Positions 42,740 through 52,268 of a stretch of 64,000 nucleotides of DNA are shown one piece after another. Both the position numbers and the translations under genes were made by a program. The stretch lies in NCBI GenBank assembly GCA_016718605.1, contig JADKCY010000002.1, positions 682,001 through 746,000 on the forward strand. Reading direction: 5' to 3'. Position 1 is the stretch's first letter; every line of letters starts with the position of its first letter. The stretch is from Lysobacterales bacterium (GTDB taxonomy: Bacteria; Pseudomonadota; Gammaproteobacteria; Xanthomonadales; Xanthomonadaceae). Under the pieces are notes generated by a model. It was not told the origin of the DNA. It saw only the letters and a program-made list of their open reading frames with translations, and ran no database searches.

Positions 42740-44128
42740 TTAGGCCGGCAGCGACTGCACACCGCGCTTGCGGACGATCAGCAACGCGATTTCAAGCGAC
42801 TGCTCGTAGTTCAAGCGCGGATCAACTGTCGACCGGTAGGCGCGTTCCAGATCGCCTTCTGTCAATTCACGCGCGCCACCGAGACACTCGGTCACGTTCT
42901 CGCCGGTCAGTTCAAGATGGACACCGCCCAGTCGCGTTCCCGCGGCGGCGTGCAAATCAAAGGACTGATCCAGTTCTGATCGGATATTGTCGAAACGTCG
43001 GGTCTTGAAGCCATTGCTTGTAGATTCGGTGTTGCCATGCATCGGGTCGGCCACCCACAGCACGCGCTTGCCTTCACGGCGAACCGCCTCAAGGTGCTTC
43101 GGAAGCTCCACGGCAATCTTGCCTGCGCCCATGCGATGAATCAGCGTAAGACGCCCTGCTTCGTTCTCCGGATTCAAGTGATCAACCAGACGCAACAGGT
43201 CGTCCGACTTGACGCCAGGTCCAACCTTCACCGCGATCGGATTGCGGATGCCACGCATGTGCTCCGCATGTGCACCGTCCAAGGCGGCCGTACGCATCCC
43301 GATCCAAGGGTAATGTGTCGACAGATTGAACCAACCCCAATGCCGCGGCACTTGTCGCGTCAGCGCTTCTTCATAGTCAAGCAGCAAGGCTTCGTGCGAG
43401 GTATAAAAATCGACACGGCGCACGTTGTGAACCGCTTCTCCCGAGAGCGTCTCCATGAAACGCACACCATCACCAATGGCGCGAACCATGCGGTGGTATT
43501 CCTCAGCAAGCGGCGAATGCCCAACCCAGCCAAGATCCCAGTATTCGGGATGATGCAAATCCGCAAAGCCGCCATCGATCAGCGACCGCACGAAATTCAT
43601 GGTCATTGCAGAACGGGAATGCGCAGCGATTAATCGCTGCGGATCTGGTCGACGCGCGGTCTCGGTAAACTCAGGCGAATTGACGATGTCACCGCGATAG
43701 CTGGGCAACTCGATGCCATCCTTCACCTCGGTGTCCGCCGAACGCGGCTTGGCATACTGACCAGCGAATCGTCCAACGCGAACAACCGGCATGCGCAGCC
43801 CATAGACCAGCACCACGCTCATCTGCAACAGCACCTTCAAGCGATTTGAAATCAACCCGGATTCGCAGTCCGAAAAGCTCTCCGCACAATCGCCACCTTG
43901 CAGCAGAAACCGCTTGCCTTCCTGCGCCTCGGCAAGTTGCTTCTTCAGCGCGAGAATTTCAAAGGAGGTTACCAGCGGCGGAAGCGAAGCCAGCTCGGAA
44001 CGCGCAGCCTTCAGTGCGATTGGATCGGGATAGTGCGGCTGCTGCATGGCGGGATAGGCGCGCCACGAGTCCGGCGCCCAGTTTTCCGGGTGTTGCACGG
44101 CTTCAAGTGGTCGTTCCAATGCGCTCAT
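42740..44128 (-). CDS. Class II 3-deoxy-7-phosphoheptulonate (DAHP) synthase
   Basis: Catalyses condensation of phosphoenolpyruvate and erythrose 4-phosphate, the first step of the shikimate pathway. 462 residues of the plant-like class II type. Visible motifs are FLLQGGDCAESF near residue 72, VRVGRFAGQYAKPRS, FYTSHEALLLDYEEALTRQ, KVGPGVKSDDLLRL and VLWVADPMHGNT; the Cys in GGDCAES and the His in PMHGNT are metal ligands. It is complete. The gene is separated by 112 bases from dsbB. Confidence 0.93.
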   Translation of the reverse strand: MSALERPLEAVQHPENWAPDSWRAYPAMQQPHYPDPIALKAARSELASLPPLVTSFEILALKKQLAEAQEGKRFLLQGGDCAESFSDCESGLISNRLKVLLQMSVVLVYGLRMPVVRVGRFAGQYAKPRSADTEVKDGIELPSYRGDIVNSPEFTETARRPDPQRLIAAHSRSAMTMNFVRSLIDGGFADLHHPEYWDLGWVGHSPLAEEYHRMVRAIGDGVRFMETLSGEAVHNVRRVDFYTSHEALLLDYEEALTRQVPRHWGWFNLSTHYPWIGMRTAALDGAHAEHMRGIRNPIAVKVGPGVKSDDLLRLVDHLNPENEAGRLTLIHRMGAGKIAVELPKHLEAVRREGKRVLWVADPMHGNTESTSNGFKTRRFDNIRSELDQSFDLHAAAGTRLGGVHLELTGENVTECLGGARELTEGDLERAYRSTVDPRLNYEQSLEIALLIVRKRGVQSLPA

Positions 44129-44240
44129 GACAGAGTCTCCAAATCACCGGTTGCGGCACTGCATCATGCCACATCGCATGATCACGCCCAACGAATTGAC
44201 AACAAGGGCATATGGCGAATCGACCCGCAGCGCAAGGTGA

Positions 44241-44738
44241 TCAGCGGTGCCGGAATCCCGCATAAAGAACGCCTAGAAAAAACCCCAAAAACCAGACAAG
44301 TGACCAGACCGGCATGCCCAACCCAAGAAAGGTCCAATCGATTGCCGCGCACTCACCCGAACCCTGCAGAACTTTGCTCAAGGCGGCGCCAAAGGGCATC
44401 GTATCCAGCATGTAGTTCAATCCGGGGCCGCAATCGGGAACTTGGTCAGGCGGCAGGGACTGTAGCCAGACGTGGCGGCTGGCAATACCAATACCACTCC
44501 CGGCAGCTATTGCGGCAAGAACCCCATAGACCTTGCGACCCAAGGCGCCCGGTGCGTGTATCGCCCCCACAAGGAAGATCAGCCCAAGCGCAAAAAACGC
44601 GATTCGTTGCAGGATGCAGAGCGGACAAGGATCCAGAAACAGTCCGTACTGAACATACAGCGCGAAACCCAACAGACCAAAACAGAGCAGCACACCCAAC
44701 GCGAATTGCGCTCGGAAGGACCAGGCCAACGGATTCAT
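44241..44738 (-). CDS. dsbB: Disulfide bond formation protein DsbB
   Basis: Inner-membrane protein that reoxidises DsbA with ubiquinone. 165 residues from the ATG at 44738, with GAGG upstream; longer frames are spurious. Four membrane helices are predicted, with the first redox pair in DPCPLCILQR (residues about 37-40) and the second pair in PDCGPGL and GSGECAAI (periplasmic loop 2). All four cysteines are present. Confidence 0.92.
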   Translation of the reverse strand: MNPLAWSFRAQFALGVLLCFGLLGFALYVQYGLFLDPCPLCILQRIAFFALGLIFLVGAIHAPGALGRKVYGVLAAIAAGSGIGIASRHVWLQSLPPDQVPDCGPGLNYMLDTMPFGAALSKVLQGSGECAAIDWTFLGLGMPVWSLVWFLGFFLGVLYAGFRHR

Positions 44739-44841
44739 CGGAACCTCGCAATTTTGGGCTAACAGAGGCGGACAACAGCAGCATAGCGAAGGTTCCCGTC
44801 TCGCAGTCTCGACCAACAATTGTGGGAGAAGCAGAAACGAC

Positions 44842-44871
44842 AAGGCCCCGGAAGATGACTGCCGGGGCCTT
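44842..44871 (-). terminator. Hairpin terminator after rplQ
   Basis: Ten-base perfect arms AAGGCCCCGG and CCGGGGCCTT separated by ten bases, 19 bases past the rplQ stop. The downstream tract GTCGTTTC is only moderately T-rich. It closes the ribosomal supercluster before dsbB. Confidence 0.8.
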
Positions 44872-44889
44872 GTGGAACCGATACGGTAC

Positions 44890-45276
44890 TTATTCTGCAG
44901 CAGGCTCCGACGAAGCCACCGGGCGATCAATCAACTCAACATACGCCATCGGAGCGCTGTCGCCAGCACGGAACCCACACTTGAGAATTCGCAGATAGCC
45001 GCCGGGACGTTGCTGAAAACGCGGTGCGACTTCCACAAACAACTTACCAACCGCCACCTTGTCGCGAAGACGCGCAAAGGCCAACCGACGATTGGCGACA
45101 CTGTCCGTCTTCGCCAAGGTAATAAGTGGCTCGGCAAAACGACGAAGCTCCTTGGCCTTCGGCAGCGTCGTCTTGATCAATTCGCTCTTGATCAATGAAG
45201 CAACCATGTTGCGGAACATCGCCGCGCGATGCGCGCTATCACGATTGAGCTTACGCCCAGATTTTTGGTGACGCAT
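44890..45276 (-). CDS. rplQ: 50S ribosomal protein L17
   Basis: 128 residues starting MRHQKSGRKLNRDSAHR, with FRNMVASLIKSELIKTTLPK, the family core that lines the exit tunnel opening region. It is the last gene of the alpha operon. The 134 bases between rplQ and rpoA contain a small hairpin (ATCGGCC/GGCCGAT) but no gene. Confidence 0.97.
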   Translation of the reverse strand: MRHQKSGRKLNRDSAHRAAMFRNMVASLIKSELIKTTLPKAKELRRFAEPLITLAKTDSVANRRLAFARLRDKVAVGKLFVEVAPRFQQRPGGYLRILKCGFRAGDSAPMAYVELIDRPVASSEPAAE

Positions 45277-45410
45277 GGGATGAAATCCTTATAAAGATGA
45301 CGCTATGAACATCGATGTCGCCTTCATGGCGTTGAAACAGTGGACTGCGATTGGTCCAAATCGGCCGTCCTTGGCCGATAACGGTGCGGGCTAAGCCCGT
45401 CAACCTAAAA

Positions 45411-46406
45411 TCAACCCAACATACCCTGCTGCAACCCAACGGGCGGCCAGTTTTCGAGCTTCATGCCCAAGGACAGGCCACGCTGCGCCAGAACTTCCTT
45501 GATCTCGGTCAGGGACTTTTTGCCAAGGTTCGGCGTCTTCAACAGCTCGACTTCCGTACGTTGGATCAAGTCACCAATGTAGTAGATGTTCTCGGCCTTC
45601 AAGCAGTTCGCAGAACGGACGGTCAACTCAAGGTCGTCAATCGGGCGCAACAACACTGGATCAACACCCGACGCCACTGGCTTCGCCATGCCGCGATCGC
45701 GCTGGGTGAAATCACCGAACACCGAAAGCTGATCGGCGAGAATGTCGGCCGCGGTCCGGACCGCATCCTCGGCATCAATCGTACCGTTCGTCTCAATATC
45801 CAGAACGAGCTTATCGAGGTTCGTACGTTGTTCAACGCGCGCGCTCTCTACTGCGAAGGCAACACGTCGAACCGGTGAAAACGATGCATCCAACATCAAG
45901 CGACCGATTGCACGGGACTCGTCGTCCGGCCGACGGCGGTCTTTCGCAGGCTGGTAACCCAAGCCACGCTCAACCTTCATCCGCATATTGATCGATGCGT
46001 CTTTCGTCAGGTGGCAGATCACATGCTCAGGATTGACGATGTCGACATTGTGATCGGTCTTGATGTCGCCCGCAGTGACAACACCAGAACCACTCTTGAC
46101 CAGAGTCAGCATCGCACTGTCAACCGTGTGCATGCGAATCGCCACGTCTTTTAGATTCAGCAGAACTTCGAGAACGTCCTCCTGCAAACCTTCGACCGTG
46201 GTGTACTCATGGAGAACACCGTCGATCTCAACCTCGGTGATTGCAAACCCCGGGATTGACGACAGCAGCACACGACGAAGGGCATTACCCAACGTGTGGC
46301 CGTAGCCGCGTTCAAGCGGCTCGACGATGACTTTCGCATGATTATCAGTGATGCGCTCGATGCCGATGCCGCGCGGACGCAGCACCTGGGTGGCGGAAAC
46401 GGACAT
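45411..46406 (-). CDS. rpoA: RNA polymerase alpha subunit
   Basis: 331 residues. The N-terminal assembly domain has ERGYGHTLGNALRRVLLSSI; the C-terminal domain, which contacts UP elements and activators, has LTVRSANCLKAENIYYIGDL and LLKTPNLGKKSLTEIKEVL. GGAG lies nine bases before the ATG at 46406. It is between rpsD and rplQ as in other gammaproteobacteria. Confidence 0.97.
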   Translation of the reverse strand: MSVSATQVLRPRGIGIERITDNHAKVIVEPLERGYGHTLGNALRRVLLSSIPGFAITEVEIDGVLHEYTTVEGLQEDVLEVLLNLKDVAIRMHTVDSAMLTLVKSGSGVVTAGDIKTDHNVDIVNPEHVICHLTKDASINMRMKVERGLGYQPAKDRRRPDDESRAIGRLMLDASFSPVRRVAFAVESARVEQRTNLDKLVLDIETNGTIDAEDAVRTAADILADQLSVFGDFTQRDRGMAKPVASGVDPVLLRPIDDLELTVRSANCLKAENIYYIGDLIQRTEVELLKTPNLGKKSLTEIKEVLAQRGLSLGMKLENWPPVGLQQGMLG

Positions 46407-46424
46407 TCGGCAAATCTCCTGGGA

Positions 46425-47051
46425 TTACTTGGAGTACAACTCGACAATCAAGCTTTCGTTGATGTCAGACGGCAAATCGGAACGCTCGGGTAGAGCCTTG
46501 AATGTGCCAGCGAACTTCTTGCTGTCCACCTCAATCCAAGACGGCACCAAGTCCATCTGAGATGCCAAGGTGGCAGCTTCCTGCACGCGCAGCTGACGCT
46601 GAGCACGTTCAGTCAAGGCAATGTTGTCGCCAGGCTTGACTTGGAACGAGGCAAGATTCACGGAATTACCATTCACCAGAACACCGCAATGCGAAACGAT
46701 CTGGCGAGCCTGAGGCCGCGTGACCGCAAAACCCATACGGTAAATGACATTATCCAAACGCGACTCCAAAATCTGGAGCAGGTTTTCGCCAGTATTGCCG
46801 CGCTTGTTCGAAGCCTTGGCATAGACATTGCGGAACTGGCGTTCCAGCAACCCGTAGATGCGCTTGACCTTCTGTTTTTCGCGCAACTGAACCGCGTAGT
46901 CGGACAAGCGACCCTTGCGGGCGGCGCCATGCTGACCGGGCTTCTGCTCCAGTTTGCACTTGGAATCAAGCGCGCGCGCGGGGCTCTTCAAACTGAGATC
47001 TGCACCTTCGCGTCGGGCGAGTTTGCAGGTGGGGCCGATATAACGTGCCAT
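46425..47051 (-). CDS. rpsD: 30S ribosomal protein S4
   Basis: 208 residues. It begins MARYIGPTCKLARREGADL; the S4 RNA-binding domain is RLDNVIYRMGFAVTRPQARQ and VSHCGVLVNGNSVNLASF. S4 starts 30S assembly and in Escherichia coli represses its own operon. No zinc-binding cysteines beyond Cys9 are present, so it is the zinc-free form. Confidence 0.97.
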   Translation of the reverse strand: MARYIGPTCKLARREGADLSLKSPARALDSKCKLEQKPGQHGAARKGRLSDYAVQLREKQKVKRIYGLLERQFRNVYAKASNKRGNTGENLLQILESRLDNVIYRMGFAVTRPQARQIVSHCGVLVNGNSVNLASFQVKPGDNIALTERAQRQLRVQEAATLASQMDLVPSWIEVDSKKFAGTFKALPERSDLPSDINESLIVELYSK

Positions 47052-47072
47052 GATTGAACTCCTGGACCCGCC

Positions 47073-47468
47073 TTAGACGCGGCGCTTTTTGGGCGGCCGG
47101 CAGCCGTTGTGGGGGATCGGGGTGACGTCGATGATGTTGATGACTTTGTAACCAACCGCATTCAAAGACCGAACTGCAGATTCACGACCAGGACCCGGCC
47201 CCTTGATATGCACCTCAAGAGTCTTCAAGCCGTAGTCAAGGGCGGCACGTCCCGCACGCTCAGCAGCAACCTGCGCAGCAAACGGCGTCGATTTACGGGA
47301 ACCGCGAAAACCTGCGCCACCCGACGTTGCCCAAGACAGCGCGTTGCCCTGTCGATCTGTGATAGTCACGATCGTGTTATTGAACGATGCATGCACGTGT
47401 GCGATGCCATCGGTAACCACACGACGAATTTTTTTCTTGCCTTTGTTGGCAGCACTTGGCTTGCTCAT
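47073..47468 (-). CDS. rpsK: 30S ribosomal protein S11
   Basis: 131 residues. HVHASFNNTIVTITDRQGNA and the ending PHNGCRPPKKRRV are diagnostic. It binds 16S rRNA in the platform near the mRNA exit site. Located 21 bases before rpsD. Confidence 0.97.
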   Translation of the reverse strand: MSKPSAANKGKKKIRRVVTDGIAHVHASFNNTIVTITDRQGNALSWATSGGAGFRGSRKSTPFAAQVAAERAGRAALDYGLKTLEVHIKGPGPGRESAVRSLNAVGYKVINIIDVTPIPHNGCRPPKKRRV

Positions 47469-47477
47469 TGCTGATCC

Positions 47478-47834
47478 TTACTTCTTGATCTGCTTACGCG
47501 GACCCTTACGGGTACGAGCGTTGGTTCGCGTGCGCTGACCACGCAACGGCAACCCACGACGATGACGAAGACCGCGATAGCAACCCAAGTCCATCAATCG
47601 TTTGATGCTGATACCGATCTCACGACGGAGATCGCCCTCAACTGTGAACTTGGCGACTTCGGCACGAAGGCGATCAACCTCCACCTCCGTCAAGTCACGG
47701 ATCTTGGTGCTCGGACGAACGCCCGCAGCACCACAGACAGTCTTTGACCGCGTACGGCCAATACCAAAAATACTCTGAAGACCAACCCAGACATGTTTCT
47801 GGACCGGAAGGTTGACACCCGCGATGCGCGCCAT
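47478..47834 (-). CDS. rpsM: 30S ribosomal protein S13
   Basis: 118 residues from the ATG at 47834 (MARIAGVNLPVQKHVWVGLQ). The ending RTRTNARTRKGPRKQIKK is the usual basic tail reaching the P site. Longer upstream frame is spurious. The 175 bases between secY and rpsM hold no rpmJ, which is commonly found there. Confidence 0.96.
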   Translation of the reverse strand: MARIAGVNLPVQKHVWVGLQSIFGIGRTRSKTVCGAAGVRPSTKIRDLTEVEVDRLRAEVAKFTVEGDLRREIGISIKRLMDLGCYRGLRHRRGLPLRGQRTRTNARTRKGPRKQIKK

Positions 47835-48009
47835 GAGGCGTTCTCCAACTGTAGCGCAGTGAATCGGAAAGTATAGTATGGCTTCGAGGACAATAAAAGC
47901 CCCAAGGCGCAAGGAACACGCCCTTGAAACGGCACGGGGTGATGGTGCCCGTGCTCCGGCGATGCAGATGGACGACCGAATGCAGAAGCAGTCAATCGTC
48001 AAGCCACTA

Positions 48010-49362
48010 TCAACGCGAGAAGCCGCCGCGTGAAACGCCCTTCAAATTTGCCTTCTTAAGAAGGCTGTCGTACTGGTGCGACATCAGATGCGCTTGAATC
48101 TGCGCCATGAAGTCCATCACGACGACCACAACGATCAACAACGACGTGCCACCGAAAAAGAAGGGCACAGCCCAACCCGCACGCAGTATCTCTGGAAGAA
48201 GACAAACCGCGACAAGATACAATGAACCGACCAAGGTTAAACGCGTCAAAACGCCATCAATATAGTCTGCCGTCGCCTTACCAGGACGGATACCCGGAAT
48301 GAGCGCACCCGATTTCTTGAGGTTGTCGGCAGTTTCCTGAGAATTGAAAACCAGCGCAGTGTAGAAGAAAGCAAAGCCCACAATCAGCGCACCATATAGG
48401 ACCATATAGAGCGGTTGACCGGGCGACAGCGCGTTAGCGAGACTCTGAAGCCACCGGATCTCCCCGGCGTCGCCAAACCATGTCGCGGCAGTACCAGGAA
48501 ACAGGATGATACTTGAAGCAAAAATTGCTGGGATAACACCCGACATATTCAGCTTGAGCGGAAGGTGCGAGGATTGATTCATGTACGCCTGACGGCCACC
48601 CTGACGCCGCGCATAGTTAACCGTAATGCGCCGCTGGCCTCGCTCCATGAAAACAACAAAGGCGGTTACAGCCAACACCAAAACGAACAACACAATGACC
48701 GTAAACGCGCCAAGTTGATCATTCCTGACCAACTCAAGGGTCGAAATAACAGCGCCCGGAAGCCCAGCCACGATGCCAGCAAAAATAATCAAAGAAATCC
48801 CGTTTCCGACACCTCGTTCAGTAATCTGCTCACCCAGCCACATCAGGAACAATGTACCCGCAGTCAGCGAAACGACCGCAGAGAAAACAAATCCCGCACC
48901 TGCGTTGTAGACAACAGGGCCAGCCGGACCTACTTGATCTTGCAGGGCGACCGCGATACCAATCGCTTGAAACACCGCGAGGAAAACGGTTCCGTACCGC
49001 GTGTATTGAGTCAACTTCCTGCGTCCAGACTCTCCCTCTTTGCGAAGCGCCTGCAGACTTGGGAAAATTTGTCCGGAAAGCTGCACGATGATAGACGCGG
49101 AGATGTAGGGCATTACGTTGAGCGCGAATACGCTCAGCCGCTCCAGTGCACCGCCAGAGAACATATTGAACATCTGGACGACACCAAGCTGCTGATCCAT
49201 CAGTGACTTCATCGCCGCTGGATCAACCCCTGGGACCGGAACAAACGTACCGAATCGATAAACAATCAAGGCACCTAATACAAACAACAGGCGCTGGCGA
49301 AGCTCGGTGAGCTTCCCCAGACCCGCGATACCACTACCGGTGATGGCGTTGGATGCGGCCAC
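48010..49362 (-). CDS. secY: Protein translocase subunit SecY
   Basis: Central pore of the Sec translocon. 450 residues with ten membrane helices; PGVDPAAMKSLMDQQLGVVQ near residue 48, MPYISASIIVQLSGQIFPSL, RRKLTQYTRYGTVFLAVFQ and QETADNLKKSGALIPGIRPG are family hallmarks. It follows rplO by three bases. Confidence 0.97.
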   Translation of the reverse strand: MAASNAITGSGIAGLGKLTELRQRLLFVLGALIVYRFGTFVPVPGVDPAAMKSLMDQQLGVVQMFNMFSGGALERLSVFALNVMPYISASIIVQLSGQIFPSLQALRKEGESGRRKLTQYTRYGTVFLAVFQAIGIAVALQDQVGPAGPVVYNAGAGFVFSAVVSLTAGTLFLMWLGEQITERGVGNGISLIIFAGIVAGLPGAVISTLELVRNDQLGAFTVIVLFVLVLAVTAFVVFMERGQRRITVNYARRQGGRQAYMNQSSHLPLKLNMSGVIPAIFASSIILFPGTAATWFGDAGEIRWLQSLANALSPGQPLYMVLYGALIVGFAFFYTALVFNSQETADNLKKSGALIPGIRPGKATADYIDGVLTRLTLVGSLYLVAVCLLPEILRAGWAVPFFFGGTSLLIVVVVVMDFMAQIQAHLMSHQYDSLLKKANLKGVSRGGFSR

Positions 49363-49365
49363 AGA

Positions 49366-49800
49366 TTACTCCACTGCCCCGCCGGCAGCTTCAATGGCAG
49401 AACGGGCGCCTGCTGTTACGGCGAGTCCGCGAATAGTCAGCTTGCGATCAACTAGACCCTTCATGACGATCTTCGCAGTCACCGCGCGCGAATCAACCAA
49501 CCCAGACTCAACCAAAGCGGTGAAATCGATGACGTCGGACGGAATTTGCGAGAGCTGGTACAAAAACACCTCAGCGCAGTCTCGCGCAGTTCTGGATCGG
49601 AACCCAACCTTTGGCAAGCGACGCTGCAAAGGCATTTGACCACCCTCAAAACCGGCCTTGACCTTCCCTTTACCGGCGCGGGCAAACTGTCCCTTGTGCC
49701 CGCGGCCACACGTTTTGCCTAGACCAGAACCAATGCCGCGACCGACGCGCACACGATCCTTACGTGCGCCGTCAGCGGGCGCGAGTGTATTCAGACGCAT
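49366..49800 (-). CDS. rplO: 50S ribosomal protein L15
   Basis: 144 residues: MRLNTLAPADGARKDRVRVG, then the glycine-rich GRGIGSGLGKTCGRGHKGQ that threads 23S rRNA. Standard length. A late assembly protein of the 50S subunit, upstream of secY. Confidence 0.97.
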   Translation of the reverse strand: MRLNTLAPADGARKDRVRVGRGIGSGLGKTCGRGHKGQFARAGKGKVKAGFEGGQMPLQRRLPKVGFRSRTARDCAEVFLYQLSQIPSDVIDFTALVESGLVDSRAVTAKIVMKGLVDRKLTIRGLAVTAGARSAIEAAGGAVE

Positions 49801-49818
49801 AATGTTCTCCGATCTCGA

Positions 49819-50013
49819 TCAGTTCTCAACCCGAACCAGGTATGACACCTGATTGATCAGGCCGCGAACACTGGGACTATCCTTCAATTCACGCACGTCG
49901 TTTAGCTTACGAAGACCGAGCGCCTTGACGGAAAGCCGATGCCGCGCTTGCGTACCGCGCAGCCCCTTTACCAAGCGTACCTTCACGGTGCCAGAAACCT
50001 TTACGTCAGACAT
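49819..50013 (-). CDS. rpmD: 50S ribosomal protein L30
   Basis: 64 residues from the ATG at 50013 (MSDVKVSGTVKVRLVKGLRG). RHRLSVKALGLRKLNDVREL is the conserved core. Longer frame to 50127 is not used. It overlaps the rpsE end by eight bases. Confidence 0.95.
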   Translation of the reverse strand: MSDVKVSGTVKVRLVKGLRGTQARHRLSVKALGLRKLNDVRELKDSPSVRGLINQVSYLVRVEN

Positions 50014-50512
50014 TGCTAATTTCCTCCAACGCCTTACCGCGCTTCGCGGCAATACGTGACGGCGACTGCATCGCCTGCAGGCCCTTAATCGTTGCCCGCA
50101 CAAGATTGATCGGGTTTCGCGAACCAACCGCCTTGGCGAGGATGTTCTTCACACCGGCCGCCTCGAGGACAGCGCGCATCGCTCCGCCAGCAATCACGCC
50201 GGTACCTTCAGATGCGGGCTGCATGTAGACGCGAGCAGCGCCGTGGTTTGCCTTGATTGCGTACCACAATGTGCCGCCGTTGAGGTCAACGCTAACCATG
50301 GCCTTGCGGGCATATTCCATTGACTTCGATATAGCAACTGGCACTTCGCGCGCCTTGCCATAACCGAATCCTACGCGCCCTGCTCCGTCACCAACGACGG
50401 TCAACGCGGTAAAAGTGAACTGACGTCCACCCTTTACCGTTTTTGAGACTCGGTTGACGGCAACCAGCTTCTCCAGCATGCCATCGCCGTTATCGCGATC
50501 ATTTGTGCTCAT
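50006..50512 (-). CDS. rpsE: 30S ribosomal protein S5
   Basis: 168 residues from the ATG at 50512 (MSTNDRDNGDGMLEKLVAVN). The alternative TTG start 15 bases upstream has no better signal. Motifs RVSKTVKGGRQFTFTALTVV and GVIAGGAMRAVLEAAGVKNI are typical. S5 affects translational accuracy. Confidence 0.96.
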   Translation of the reverse strand: MSTNDRDNGDGMLEKLVAVNRVSKTVKGGRQFTFTALTVVGDGAGRVGFGYGKAREVPVAISKSMEYARKAMVSVDLNGGTLWYAIKANHGAARVYMQPASEGTGVIAGGAMRAVLEAAGVKNILAKAVGSRNPINLVRATIKGLQAMQSPSRIAAKRGKALEEISNV

Positions 50513-50587
50513 TTCTCGAACTCTCAATGCTTACGACACAAGGTCGCTTGTAGTTGTAGTTGGCAACAATTTAGAACGTCAAACCAG

Positions 50588-50941
50588 TTAGAACTTTAAT
50601 CCAGCCTCACGAGCAGCGTCAGCCAAAGACTGAATGCGGCCGTGATAGCGAAAACCAGAGCGATCAAACGCGACAGACTGGATGCCTGCTGCTAGGGCAC
50701 GCTCCGCCACGACGCGGCCAACCTTGGCAGCTGCTTCCTTGTTCTTGCAGCCACTGAGACCAGCCTTCACCTCAGCCTCCAATGTGGAAGCTGCAGCAAG
50801 AACGCGAGAGCCATCAGCCGTGAACACTTGGGCATACATGTGCTGCCCGCTGCGAATAACAGAAAGGCGATGAACACCCAACTCCCGGATGTGCGAGCGG
50901 GTTGTTTTGGCGCGGCGAAGCCGAGCAATCTTCTTTTCCAT
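50588..50941 (-). CDS. rplR: 50S ribosomal protein L18
   Basis: 117 residues, binding 5S rRNA. RLSVIRSGQHMYAQVFTADG and VGRVVAERALAAGIQSVAFD are recognisable. The 75-base gap to rpsE has no gene. Confidence 0.96.
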   Translation of the reverse strand: MEKKIARLRRAKTTRSHIRELGVHRLSVIRSGQHMYAQVFTADGSRVLAAASTLEAEVKAGLSGCKNKEAAAKVGRVVAERALAAGIQSVAFDRSGFRYHGRIQSLADAAREAGLKF

Positions 50942-50966
50942 GACAATTCTCCGAAACCAAGGCCGA

Positions 50967-51494
50967 TTAGGCTTTCTTGGCTTCCTTCATGATGATCTTC
51001 TCGCCCGAATAACGAACACCTTTACCCTTGTAAGGCTCCGGCGGACGGAATGCGCGGATCTTCGCGGCAACCTGCCCAACAAGTTGTTTGTCGGCACCCT
51101 TGACAAAAATCTCCGTCTGAGTCGGTGTCTCGATCGTGATTCCATCAGGCGCGTTGAATACAACTGGATGGGAGAAACCAAGCGACAGGTTGAGATCGCG
51201 ACCTGCAACGGACGCGCGATAACCAACACCAACGAGTTCCAACTTACGCGCGTATCCTTCGGAAACGCCAGTGGACATATTGGCGAGAAGGGCACGCAAC
51301 GTACCCGCCATGGCGATGCGTTCCGGAGAGCCTGCGCTCACGGAAACCACTCCATTTTCAACAGACACGGAAACACCAACAGGCGCAGCGGTGGAAAGAC
51401 AACCTTTAGGCCCCTTGACGGTAAGCTGGTTGCCGTCGTTGGCAAGCTCAACACCTTTGGCGAGTTGAATCGGCTTTTTTGCGACGCGAGACAT
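50967..51494 (-). CDS. rplF: 50S ribosomal protein L6
   Basis: 175 residues: MSRVAKKPIQLAKGVELAND start and the C-terminal signature PPEPYKGKGVRYSGEKIIMK. Located at the factor-binding region of the 50S subunit. Normal length. Confidence 0.97.
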   Translation of the reverse strand: MSRVAKKPIQLAKGVELANDGNQLTVKGPKGCLSTAAPVGVSVSVENGVVSVSAGSPERIAMAGTLRALLANMSTGVSEGYARKLELVGVGYRASVAGRDLNLSLGFSHPVVFNAPDGITIETPTQTEIFVKGADKQLVGQVAAKIRAFRPPEPYKGKGVRYSGEKIIMKEAKKA

Positions 51495-51508
51495 GGGCTG
51501 CTCCTTAA

Positions 51509-51904
51509 TCAGGCGACCAGACCCAAGACTTCGCCACCCAAACCCGCCGCGCGCGCTTGAGCATCGGTCATGATGCCTTTGGAAGTGGAGACAATGGCAA
51601 TGCCTAGACCACCGAGTACTTTCGGGAGCTCGTCCTTGCCACGATACATGCGCAAGCCGGAGCGACTGGCACGGGAAAGCTTGTCAATGACAGGCTTGCC
51701 TTGGAAATACTTCAGAGCGATCTGAAGCGACGGCTTGGCGCCGGAAACGGTGACTTGGAAGTCGCCAATGTAGCCTTCTGTCTTCAGGAGGGTTGCAATC
51801 GCAACCTTCAACTTTGATGACGGCATCGAAACATTTTGTTTGCCAACCGCCGCCGCGTTTCTAATGCGGACAAACATATCGGCAATCGGATCAGTCATGC
51901 TCAT
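51509..51904 (-). CDS. rpsH: 30S ribosomal protein S8
   Basis: 131 residues. It begins MSMTDPIADMFVRIRNAAAV (a second ATG two codons in is equally possible) and ends GIMTDAQARAAGLGGEVLGL. S8 binds the 16S central domain and, in Escherichia coli, represses the spc operon. Confidence 0.96.
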   Translation of the reverse strand: MSMTDPIADMFVRIRNAAAVGKQNVSMPSSKLKVAIATLLKTEGYIGDFQVTVSGAKPSLQIALKYFQGKPVIDKLSRASRSGLRMYRGKDELPKVLGGLGIAIVSTSKGIMTDAQARAAGLGGEVLGLVA

Positions 51905-51944
51905 GGAACAGTCTCTCTAGAAAAGCATCGATATCCGCAGGCAC

Positions 51945-52250
51945 TTACCAACTCGCCTTGCGTAAACCAGGAACGTCGCCACGCATAGTGGCTTCGCGGA
52001 GCTTGTTTCGGCCAAGGCCGAACTTACGGTACACACCACGCGGGCGCCCTGTCAGCTCACAACGATTTCGCTGACGAACAGGAGACGCATCACGCGGTAG
52101 TTTCTGCAACTTGGTTTGGGCTTCCATTTTCTCTTCGTAAGAAGATTTCGGATTTGCCACGATAGCTTTCAGTTCGGCGCGCTTTGCAGCGAACTTCAGC
52201 ACCATCTTCTTCCGCTTGATATCGCGGTTGATCATCGAGGTCTTTGCCAT
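51945..52250 (-). CDS. rpsN: 30S ribosomal protein S14
   Basis: 101 residues, the long form without the zinc-binding CxxC motif. MAKTSMINRDIKRKKMVLKF and NRCELTGRPRGVYRKFGLGR are diagnostic. Located between rplE and rpsH as usual. Confidence 0.97.
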   Translation of the reverse strand: MAKTSMINRDIKRKKMVLKFAAKRAELKAIVANPKSSYEEKMEAQTKLQKLPRDASPVRQRNRCELTGRPRGVYRKFGLGRNKLREATMRGDVPGLRKASW

Positions 52251-52268
52251 CTATGCGATCTCTCGGTA

